Assembly (NCBI GenBank): GCA_010093705.1
Contig: MU006091.1
Location: 1,487,038 to 1,551,037, forward strand
DNA length: 64,000 bases
Direction: 5' to 3'
Source: Patellaria atrata CBS 101060
Lineage: Eukaryota > Ascomycota > Dothideomycetes > Patellariales > Patellariaceae
The notes under the pieces were generated by a model. That model searched no databases and was not told the origin of the DNA. It saw only the letters and a program-made list of their open reading frames with translations. This document shows, piece after piece, positions 56,367 through 64,000 of the stretch (its first letter is position 1; the number at the start of each line of letters is the position of its first letter). The position numbers were made by a program, and so were the translations under genes.

Positions 56367-57167
56367 ATGCCGGTATGACAATCCGATGATATTGGCTGAT
56401 GCTATATTTAACTCTCCGGCTAGGTATACCACTCACAGGTTCGGAATGAGCCGAACCAACACATCATAGGTAACTATTAGCTCCCCGATACACCCATGAT
56501 GCAAGATGCTATTGTCAAACAGCTATCCAGATCTTACACGCCATGAATACTCTCATCTTCATTCTTAACATTGACGTCAACTTCTAGGCAACTTCCCCTT
56601 AAGACCTCTCCGCACGCGCACTCGCGGTCCAGCCCAAACCCTTCCTCCCCTCACCGACGGCGCCCCCCTTTTCAAAATCGACCCCGATAACGGCTCCTAC
56701 GACTCGGTCGACGATGCCCTCAGGCTCTTCCGCGCCGACACTCTTTTCAAGAACTTTGCCATCGGAGGCTCCGAAGACCGAGTGCTCATATATGGCATCC
56801 TCTTCATCAATGAATTACTCAGCCATTTAAACCCGGCCATGAGCAAGAGGGATGCAGAAAAAGCAGTTATGAATGTTGCCCTCGATACAAATTTCAAGCT
56901 TCCCAGCGATCTAAAACCTCCGCTTAACAATTTTTTCCAGCCCCCGAGGGATAGACAGGAGGCAGAGATGTTGAGGAGCTATCTGGTGCAGGTGAGGCAA
57001 GAGTTAGCGCTAAGATTACCAGAGTGGATCTATATAGATGGACCCCATGATAATGCAAAGGTGTGTACTCTCTTTTTCTGTGTCTACTTTAGCATTACTA
57101 ACCTAACATTCTGCTGTAGCATTGGTTGATGTTCAGAAAGAGGCCTTTCATGGGCAGATCACCATAA
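56367..57167 (+). CDS. ARC18: Arp2/3 complex subunit ARPC3 (Arc18, p21-Arc)
   Basis: This subunit of the Arp2/3 actin-nucleating complex acts at cortical patches. Exons 56367-56372, 56424-56469, 56588-57060 and 57120-57167 (introns 51, 118 and 59 nt) give 190 aa. Exon 1 encodes only Met-Pro. Splicing gives MPVYHSQVRNEPNQHIIGNF, then PLRPLRTRTRGPAQTLPPL, LFRADTLFKNFAIGG, DRVLIYGILFINELLSHLNP, LRLPEWIYIDG and the typical C-terminal WLMFRKRPFMGRSP. All phases close. The family is certain. It converges on the MJ1316 fusion gene. Confidence 0.94.
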
Positions 57168-57585
57168 GTTTGAAGTTCCCCGTGGACAGGTACTGAAAGC
57201 TCGGAAAGTTCTAAGGCACAGCGCTATCGAATTTGCCAAAGACATGATTAATGATAGATTTATATGACTATTGTCATGTGCATCGCAGTGTTGTTACGAC
57301 ATCCCCATTCCAAACCTTAGTGTGTCCTCCCTTAAGCACCCCAGCCGCTACTCCCTCGCCGTACAAAACGGCGTCTATACCTGCAAAGAAAACGTATCGT
57401 AAAGTATCACTCTCTCCGTGTAGTATAAACTCTCAGTGTAGTATTACTCTCCATACACCAATGAAACCAGTGCTACTCTGACCTACATGTACCCCTCTCC
57501 CCTCCCTTCACATTCTTCCCCCAAAGCCAGACTCTGCAGAATCAACCATATATCCCTCCACCTCATCACAAAATCCCATATCTCT
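57168..57585. other. convergent intergenic region ARPC3 / MJ1316 protein
   Basis: These 418 bp hold two 3' UTRs. A tandem-like duplication, gtagtataaactctcagtgtagtattactctc, is visible around 57419-57451. No gene is supported. Confidence 0.45.
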
Positions 57586-58467
57586 CTACCGCCCAACCCT
57601 CTGTCCCGCCCCACTCCCAAACACCCTATCTACCCTCTCCCCCCGATGCCACACGACCTCCCCACCCCTCCGCTTAAAATACGCAACCCGATGCATAGGC
57701 ACAAACTCCTCATCCGAGCTATTATCCCTCCACTCCCCCGCCGGCACCTCCAAAAATCCCTTAAACCGATCCACATACCCGACCACAAACTCCTCAATCC
57801 TGTACTCCGGATCGTGCCTCAGCCTCGCCAACACATCCTGCGCGGGCCTCAGCTTAACCCTAGCCACAGCCTCGGAAGCCGCGGGATCCCCACAATGCCG
57901 TATATTCCTCGCCTTCCCCGAGCCTTTAGATGATTTGATAGAAGAGGACAGCTTTTTGGCAACGACGATGTAGTGCGCCTTCCCCTCCGCGTCGGGAAGT
58001 TCAAAGTGTTTTTCGACGGTTAGGTCGGCGGCTTCGAGCGCGAATTGCAACGAGTCCTCGCTCTTCACCCACGTTCCATCTGCTTCCCCTGGTTTCGCCA
58101 CCGCAACAACAACTTTTCCCCCCGGTTTCAAAAACGCAGTCCACGATTCCACCGCCCTTTCCGGGTCTTTCAGTCCCGTGAAGTCTTGGAGACACACGAT
58201 CCAGTCGAAGTACGCTTTTTTGAATGCGGGGCCGGCTAGATTGTCTAAGGGTGAAGTGGCGAAGGAGACATTGGCGGGATAAGGCGGGGATGGGGAGAGG
58301 GAGGTGGTGTCGACGCTGAGGACGGAGCCGGTGCGGCCGATTAGAGTCGAGATGTGGTGGGTTGTGGGGGGAGTGGGGGAGAGGTGAAGGATGTGTTGGC
58401 CAGGGAGGATGGTTATGGGGGTTAGGAAGGGGATGTTGGAGTCTGTGGGGGGTTTGGTTGAGGCCAT
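57586..58467 (-). CDS. methyltransferase-like protein with C-terminal MJ1316 (DUF504) domain
   Basis: This is a single exon of 293 aa. Residues about 15-170 have a Rossmann methyltransferase layout: strand 1 QHILHLSP, strand 2 SVLSVDTT, strand 4 FDWIVCLQDF, then WTAFLKPGGKVVVAVAKP. The usual Gly-rich SAM loop after strand 1 is replaced by PTPPTTHH, so cofactor binding is doubtful. Residues about 207-286 match the MJ1316/DUF504 domain: DVLARLRHDPEYRIEEFVVG, YVDRF, then FVPMHRVAYFKRRGGEVVWH and RVDRVFGSG. That domain has been proposed to recognise cyclic-phosphate RNA ends in RNA-repair systems. The protein is inferred to act on RNA, and its activity is unknown. Confidence 0.75.
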   Translation of the reverse strand: MASTKPPTDSNIPFLTPITILPGQHILHLSPTPPTTHHISTLIGRTGSVLSVDTTSLSPSPPYPANVSFATSPLDNLAGPAFKKAYFDWIVCLQDFTGLKDPERAVESWTAFLKPGGKVVVAVAKPGEADGTWVKSEDSLQFALEAADLTVEKHFELPDAEGKAHYIVVAKKLSSSIKSSKGSGKARNIRHCGDPAASEAVARVKLRPAQDVLARLRHDPEYRIEEFVVGYVDRFKGFLEVPAGEWRDNSSDEEFVPMHRVAYFKRRGGEVVWHRGERVDRVFGSGAGQRVGR

Positions 58468-59162
58468 TGGTGTGGTTTTCTAGGGCTTTTTGCGTGAGAG
58501 GTGTATTGCTGGGAGTGTTTAGGTGCTAGAGTAGGAATTGGTTCATATAAGTATTGTTATATGTTCACGGGGTAGTTCTGGTTTGAATCACTGTCTGTGT
58601 ACTGCGCCTCGTTCCTAGGGCGAAGGATTACTCACGTATGCACAGTATAGGAGATATAACTGACTCACATCTATAAAATATTCTGTACGGAAATGCGAAT
58701 TAGAGTCTTTGGTTGGGATATGTTATCCGATTTTTGGTGATGTTGGAGGATTGAGATGCGGTGTCCTAAAGCGGTAAGGTTAATAAGCTCTATTATTCGC
58801 CACAACATCATCATTGAACATTACGACTAATTGTATATTCACTCGCGCTACTATATGAGTAGGGTAAATATATAGACTTTGCTGTACATATCGATTAATC
58901 TTTTGTATGGAGTTGAAATAAGAATTCTATTCAGCCTCCCGACATCAAGGCTCGACTAATTTGGAATCCACTGTATGAACGCATATCATCGTCCCGTCAT
59001 GAAATTTTTGAACCATTATTATCGACCAATTTTACCGCCAGAATTATGAAAATCGAAAAGGACCCAACCGTGCTATGGTATGAAAGGGGTATCGTAGTAT
59101 ACAAAAACAAATTTCCCACCGCCAGGTGAAATCGTCACAATGTAGAAAGATCCAAACCCCAT
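58468..59162. other. intergenic region, no supported gene
   Basis: About 700 AT-rich bp lie between the MJ1316-fusion gene start and the RNase III stop. A B-box-like ggtttgaatc at 58579 has no A box or tRNA fold around it. Nothing else is recognised. Confidence 0.4.
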
Positions 59163-60260
59163 CTATGGCTTATACACCGGATCCCTGCTTGCGATGATAT
59201 GGTCAAGAAGCTCACCCTTAGTCGCCAAAGCTTCTGCCGCAGCTCTATCGCAAGCCTGCGCCTTCGAATTACCCACTCCCGAGGCCAGGTACGTATCCCG
59301 AGCCCCCATATGGTGGCAGGCGTATTCGAAGAAGTAGAGCCCCTTGGCACGATTCAGCTCGTGTTTAGTCTGCCTGAACTCGATCTTTTCACCACGGCAT
59401 GCCATCTTCCTATGCAAAAGATCCTTGGGGTTCTCCATAGGTTTGGTGGTGGTCTCGATTTCGGTACCCTGTTGTACCACGTACGGCTCCCAAAGAGCGC
59501 CCACCCATTCCTCAACTCGTTTAAGGCCATTTTCTGGGTCATCTTGCACGATGGCCGCTACGTACGCTTCGAACACATCTGCTTTCATCTTCTCCAGCTT
59601 TGCGCCAGTGGGTTCCGGTATAGTGTGTTGTACGCGGGGAAAGAAATTGTACGCATCAGCGTATGCAGCTAGAGTGGTATTTCTGATGAGAGCTTGCCGA
59701 TAGTATGAGAGTTTGCCAACCGGTACAGTCGTGAAGTGCTGATTGACGAGACGCGTTGAGATGAGCTGTATGTACGCGTCACCAAGGAATTCGAGCCGCT
59801 CGTAGCAGTTGTGGCCTGTGTTGATCTCTGTGCCAGAAATATGGCTTGAGTGGGTGAAAACCAAATCTTCTAGCTTCTTGTCTTTGATCGCAGGAAGGAC
59901 GGGTAACTGGTCTGGTATCGGTGTCCAACTTGTACCAGGTACAAATTTGGAGGCTTGATTTGTAGTTCTGCCTTTTTGCTGAAATTCTGGTACGGATCGA
60001 GCTGTGCGGAGCTTCGAGTCTCTATGGGTTTTCTGATAATTCGGTGAAGACTGATATGTACCGGTGTTGGAGAATTTTGGTTCTTGTTGCGATCTGTCAC
60101 TATGATACGAGGACCTCTCACCGCGTGTACCATCAGATCGTTGGTTGTTGCTTTCATGCTGGAACTTTGGAACATTGATATCGGTACGCTGCTTCTTCTG
60201 ACAATGCTGAGAGTACTGATCGCGGTCCTCAGATAAGGAGTAGTAATCTCGTTTTCCCAT
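59163..60260 (-). CDS. ribonuclease III with dsRNA-binding domain
   Basis: This is an Mg-dependent dsRNA endonuclease. A single exon gives 365 aa. Residues 1-110 are polar and probably disordered. The RNase III domain (about 118-245) has the signature CYERLEFLGDAYIQ with Glu154, Glu157 and Asp161, and the second metal site KADVFEAYVAAI with Asp228 and Glu231, so it looks catalytically intact. A C-terminal dsRBD follows at about 277-350 (NPKDLLHRKMACRGEKIEFR ... VGNSKAQACDRAAAEAL). The single RNase III plus single dsRBD arrangement is that of yeast Rnt1, not Dicer. Likely roles are rRNA, snRNA and snoRNA processing. It is divergent to the mS33 gene, with 198 bp between starts. Confidence 0.88.
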   Translation of the reverse strand: MGKRDYYSLSEDRDQYSQHCQKKQRTDINVPKFQHESNNQRSDGTRGERSSYHSDRSQQEPKFSNTGTYQSSPNYQKTHRDSKLRTARSVPEFQQKGRTTNQASKFVPGTSWTPIPDQLPVLPAIKDKKLEDLVFTHSSHISGTEINTGHNCYERLEFLGDAYIQLISTRLVNQHFTTVPVGKLSYYRQALIRNTTLAAYADAYNFFPRVQHTIPEPTGAKLEKMKADVFEAYVAAIVQDDPENGLKRVEEWVGALWEPYVVQQGTEIETTTKPMENPKDLLHRKMACRGEKIEFRQTKHELNRAKGLYFFEYACHHMGARDTYLASGVGNSKAQACDRAAAEALATKGELLDHIIASRDPVYKP

Positions 60261-60458
60261 TTTTGCAGAATGAGAATATGATGCAGAAATGTTGTTATGA
60301 AAAAGTAGGAGTAAGGCCGAGTGTATAAAAATAAAAAAGATGGTCGCGAGTCATGCAGATTCTTGGCAGTCAGTCGTAGTTCTACAGCGAAACCTCACGC
60401 CGCAATCTTTCAGTTCACTCTTCGTGTGCATCAATTCCAGTTCCCCTGTCTAACGACA

Positions 60459-61005
60459 ATGTCAGTGCCCCGATCGCGGATATTAGATCTCGCAAAGGTA
60501 TGGATTTTTACCTTATATACTAAACTTTGCAATTGACGTGATACCCAGGTCCAATGTCGCATCTTCAGCACAATCTTCAACCCAGAGGGCCTACGGCTGG
60601 GTAATAAAGTTCTTCGCCAACGTCTAAAAGGCCCCTCTGTCGCAGCATATTACCCACGGAGGGTTGGGACGTTGAAACAACTGCAAAAAGCGTATCCTGG
60701 ATGGGAAACCTGGGATGAGAAGGAAGAAGACCGAATTGAAGGCCTGCAAGTGTATGTGAGATCTTATCAATTCTGGGTCGGAGAAGTGGCTCGAACAGGG
60801 ACATCATTAGATGATGTGATAAAGACCGAAGAGGATTTGCGATGAGATGATGGAAACTGACCTAGTTGCAGTGCGAAAATGAGAGGCAAGGGCGCCCCAA
60901 AGAAGAAGCGAACGGCAGCAGGTATGTCACAGAGCCCTCTACAGTCTCAGGCTATTTTCTTACCCTTTAATAGAATCGAAGAAACTTGGAAAGAAGAAGA
61001 AGTAG
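60459..61005 (+). CDS. MRPS33: mitochondrial small-subunit ribosomal protein mS33
   Basis: This mitoribosome small-subunit protein is the family of yeast Rsm27. Exons 60459-60497, 60549-60751, 60872-60921 and 60974-61005 (introns 51, 120 and 52 nt) give 107 aa. Marks are MSVPRSRILDLAKVQCRIFS, FNPEGLRLGNKVLRQRLKGP, AAYYPRRVGTLKQLQKAYPG, KEEDRIEGLQVAKMRGKGAP and a basic end KKKRTAAESKKLGKKKK. The last two exons (50 and 32 nt) are short, and both junctions rebuild conserved residues. Confidence 0.92.
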
Positions 61006-61249
61006 AGGTGCTGTTTAGAAATTATAAAGACAGCATATTGCATCACAAGGCGTTTGGGGACTCACAGACAAGTCTCAGCGTTTGTATAGGGTGGTCATTG
61101 TATATTATGAAGCAATCAATTGGACCGCATATGCTTGATTCAATTGATTTGAATGCAGTATGACTATTTGGCTTGACTTGAAGTGATATGAAGAGATTAC
61201 CACTTCCGCTTAGTTGATAGACATAAATAGGATGAATGATGTTGTATAG

Positions 61250-62461
61250 TCATGATGCATCATATTCCCTCTCTTCACCATATAGGATCTCACATACACC
61301 TCCGATCGGTACATCCATAACCGCATCAGTTCCTTCACTCCAAGCCTTTTTCCAATCGATATCCAGTCCTGTTGAGCTGGTATGTCTACTATGCCCTGCT
61401 GATCTTATCTTTCCATCAGATCGTCCTTTTACTCCGCTCGTTCGTGTTCTTATTATCTTCCCGTTGCGATCCAAGACTGCAATTTGGGCAGCACTATCCA
61501 CAAGATTCTCAATCCCTTGCATAGGTATCGTCAAGTATCCAACATTATAGCTAGCCAACGCTATATAGATATAGACTATGAGAATAACGAGCCAAGCAGG
61601 GATGGCTAAACTCCACCACCGGTTTGGATAGTAGTGAATGCCAAGTTGATGTAAGAAAGGAGACGGTAAGTATGACCATAGGACGTACATGAGAAAACTT
61701 GCTGATGAGGCTAGGTATAGTGCAAACCCATAGTACTCGTATGTCGGTACTTTTGGTGATGCACGAGGAACAGGTGCTGCTGTGCGAGCTGTTCGCGCAA
61801 GTGACGAAGAAGGGGTTGTTACGCCAGTAGCAGTTCCTCCGGTGCTCGTGCCCTTCACGCCACCATCCGCTGAAGCAGAGGGTAGTTCCACATCACTGGA
61901 ATCTGGTGTTGTAGGACGAGATGTGGTAGCAGAAAAGCTCGGTCTGAGCAAGCTTGTCAGACTAGGTGATGGAGGTAAAGGGGTAGGAGGTCGATTATAG
62001 AATGGCGGAAATAGACCTGATGAGGACTTTGAGCGTGGAAGATGTGTATATGAGCGACTAGAATGCTGGTATAGCGGTCGATTTGGCAGCACAGCCAGAT
62101 CATCTTCGGAAGAGGTGCTTGAAGTGGAATCAATGTCAAGTTTCAGGGGATCCGCATCTGGATCTGGTTCGGTAGTAGTCTCGACTGAAGCTGGTTCTGA
62201 AGGAGAAGTGAGGATCGTGGGTGAAAGAGGATTGTTGGGCTCATGCTTCGAGGGGGGTCCAGCTGGGGAGGCAGGAATAGCTTTGGAGGCATTGACAGAA
62301 CCAGCTGCAAGCTCTAGAGAGCTTAAAGTTGGTAGATTCGGAGTTGATTTGGATTGAAATCCAGGTGGAACAGCGGAGCCTCTACTCTGTGGTGGCATTT
62401 TCGATGGAAGATGGGATGGAAGCCGCAAAGAGAAAGATCTTGGCAATATTGACGCATCCAT
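61250..62461 (-). CDS. GPI19: GPI-GlcNAc transferase subunit PIG-P (Gpi19)
   Basis: PIG-P/Gpi19 is a subunit of the ER enzyme that starts GPI-anchor synthesis. The single-exon frame from the ATG at 62461 gives 403 aa. An in-frame ATG at 62398 (MPPQSRG) is an alternative. Residues 1-~245 are Ser/Thr/Pro-rich and disordered. The PIG-P domain follows: VPTYEYYGFALYLASSASFL then MYVLWSYLP (first TM), YYPNRWWSLAIPAWLVILIV (second TM) and LTIPMQGIENLVDSAAQI. A Ser/Arg linker leads to DIDWKKAWSEGTDAVMDVPI, the conserved family end. Long disordered N-termini are common in filamentous fungi. Confidence 0.9.
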   Translation of the reverse strand: MDASILPRSFSLRLPSHLPSKMPPQSRGSAVPPGFQSKSTPNLPTLSSLELAAGSVNASKAIPASPAGPPSKHEPNNPLSPTILTSPSEPASVETTTEPDPDADPLKLDIDSTSSTSSEDDLAVLPNRPLYQHSSRSYTHLPRSKSSSGLFPPFYNRPPTPLPPSPSLTSLLRPSFSATTSRPTTPDSSDVELPSASADGGVKGTSTGGTATGVTTPSSSLARTARTAAPVPRASPKVPTYEYYGFALYLASSASFLMYVLWSYLPSPFLHQLGIHYYPNRWWSLAIPAWLVILIVYIYIALASYNVGYLTIPMQGIENLVDSAAQIAVLDRNGKIIRTRTSGVKGRSDGKIRSAGHSRHTSSTGLDIDWKKAWSEGTDAVMDVPIGGVCEILYGEEREYDAS

Positions 62462-63150
62462 GCTGACACGCTGATCCCACGAAGAGAACTTCAATCCATA
62501 CCAACCTTTGTTAAGAATGATGTTTCATACTCGATATACAAGTGCTCTTTTACATTCTGGTGTATTTTGTTTTATGCCAAACAAAAGATAGTTGCTCTGG
62601 TAACCATATCTGTTTGACCTTGCTCTACTCCATACAAAACATTTTTTCAGCTTCAAGGGACACTTTTCCTAGAGGCTACCCAAGAATGATCATGTCTATT
62701 CTTAATTTCAGGGGTTCGGGGCGTACCCAGTCTATGAATTTCATGTGACCGTACTTTATCAGGATCAATCAGAAGTTATTATCTAGTAGTAGGAGACATG
62801 TTAGAAAGTGCCATTGCCTCATATTTGAGATAACTCCTTCATTGCTCTACGAATGGTCCAAGGGGTTCAAACTTCGCTATATACCAGAGCGATAGTACTT
62901 GATTGGGTTGTTGGGAGATATACCTGTAATACGTTCCATGGTAATGCCAAACGTTTCACCTAATTTCCAATCCAGCGAGATAGGACGATTCTTCTTTTAG
63001 TGATTCCGTATTTCATTCATGGTCATCATCAGTGATATAAAAGTCTCCTAACGTTTGTGGTGCAGAAAAGGGGAAACCCCGCTCTCGCACTTCAGACGCA
63101 ATTGATTTCATCGCGGGGTCAAACTTTTTTTTTCCAATATATCCAACAGA
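62462..63150. promoter_or_regulatory. divergent region, GPI19 / ADE5,7
   Basis: These 690 bp separate divergent genes. A minus-strand frame 63429-63013 mostly overlaps the antisense of ADE5,7 and is a shadow. A poly-T stretch (63126-63132) precedes the ADE5,7 ATG. No purine-control (Bas1-like TGACTC) element stands out. Confidence 0.4.
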
Positions 63151-64000
63151 ATGCCAGAACAACAATTGATTATCCTTCTCGTAGGCAATGGGGGCAGAGA
63201 ACATGCAATCGCCTGGAAGCTGTCTCAGTCCTCTCTCGTCACTAGAATTTACGTTGTTCCTGGGAACGGAGGCACAGAAACTGTCCCGAAAACTCAGAAT
63301 GTCACCTCCGTAAAGGCAGACGATTTTCCAGCTCTGGTGCAGTTTGCAAAGCAACTCGAAATAAACCTTCTCGTGCCTGGGCCTGAGGCTCCACTGGTTG
63401 CTGGCATCGTCGACTACTTCAAGAAGCATGCGCCGGAAATCAGAGCGTTTGGGCCTTCAGAGGCCGCGGCAAGAATGGAGGGCTCAAAGACTTTCTCGAA
63501 GGACTTCATGCAGCGACATTCCATCCCAACCGCCGAGTACCGCAACTTCAATAGCTATGAGAAAGCGAAGGAATATCTCGATAGCGTGGCGCACAATGTG
63601 GTTATCAAGGCGAGTGGTCTTGCTGCAGGGAAAGGCGTTATCATACCCACTACAAAGAATGAAGCACACGATGCGCTCAAAGAGATAATGCTAGAGAAGG
63701 AATTCGGTGATGCTGGCGATGAGGTTGTTATTGAAGAATTCCTAGAAGGGGACGAGTTGAGCATCTTGACCTTCAGCGATGGGACGACCGCCAGATCATT
63801 ACCGCCCGCACAAGATCACAAGAGAATAGGAGAGAATGATACGGGACCAAATACAGGTGGTATGGGAACGTATGCTCCTGCGCCGAAGAGAATTGTGTCG
63901 GAGGAGATGATCGAGCAAATTCATAAAACCATACAACAGCCCTCGATTGACGGCATGCGAGAAGAGGGTAAGCACCCCATTCTAGTCTTATAATTGAAAA
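63151..64000 (+). CDS. ADE5,7: bifunctional GAR synthetase / AIR synthetase, 5' exon (partial)
   Basis: Purine biosynthesis: the N-terminal part is phosphoribosylamine-glycine ligase (ATP-grasp). The exon runs from the ATG at 63151 to about 63967, where gtaagc starts an intron that leaves the window, so only 272 codons are seen. Marks are LLVGNGGREHAIAWKLSQS, VVPGNGG, LLVPGPEAPLVAGIVDYF, FGPSEAAARMEGSKTFSKDF, VVIKASGLAAGKGVIIP, VIEEFLEGDELSIL and PAQDHKRIGENDTGPNTGGM. The fused AIR synthetase half is expected in fungi but lies outside. The identity of the visible half is certain. Confidence 0.93.

Noticed and set aside
58575-58592. tRNA B-box-like ggtttgaatc
   Set aside because: No A box 30-60 bp upstream and no cloverleaf arms around it.

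Overview
The window is nuclear DNA of a filamentous ascomycete (Pezizomycotina). Genes are closely spaced and carry short GT-AG introns of about 47-150 nt. The protein set is fungal: HIS3, ALE1, a RCO3-like hexose transporter, HSP60 with a mitochondrial presequence, a secreted GH18 chitinase, and the start of bifunctional ADE5,7. A LINE of the RNase H-bearing fungal kind occurs twice. A Leotiomycete-like origin is possible, but I cannot fix the class from sequence alone. No prokaryotic features, CRISPR array, rRNA or convincing tRNA were seen.

Left arm (1-9.3 kb): six housekeeping genes in alternating orientation. They are BUD31 (-), complex I NDUFA6/B14 (+), RPC19 (-), HIS3 (+), ALE1 (-) and CWC27 (+). 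Three divergent promoters separate the pairs BUD31/NDUFA6, RPC19/HIS3 and ALE1/CWC27.

Middle (9.3-32.9 kb): a gene desert of about 23.6 kb. It holds a LINE fragment (about 14.66-15.96 kb), a long purine-rich tract with an 18-bp minisatellite core (about 19.4-23.68 kb), and a ~160-bp tandem repeat carrying small hairpins whose arms covary (about 23.69-24.14 kb). It also holds a broken regulator-like gene (29.8-30.8 kb) and a sharply bounded AT-rich island (32.48-32.76 kb). An LTR-like fossil stretch lies near 11.9 kb.

Right arm (32.9-64 kb): two convergent secreted-protein genes (lactonase, GH18 chitinase) stand at the desert edge. HSP60, cofilin, GET5, NOP2, the hexose transporter and a GNAT acetyltransferase follow, then a second LINE fragment. 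Next come a conserved fungal protein of unknown role, RFC3, ARPC3/Arc18, a methyltransferase-like protein fused to an MJ1316 (DUF504) RNA-end domain, RNase III, mitoribosomal mS33, PIG-P/GPI19 and the 5' exon of ADE5,7, which runs off the window. Several of these act on RNA (BUD31, CWC27, NOP2, RNase III, the MJ1316 fusion) or on DNA (RFC3), but they are neighbours and not an operon.

Exon models were made by hand from family conservation, splice signals and codon phase. Phases close in every model given. The most interesting unexplained structures are the covarying hairpin repeat, the purine/18-bp repeat tract and the MJ1316 fusion protein.
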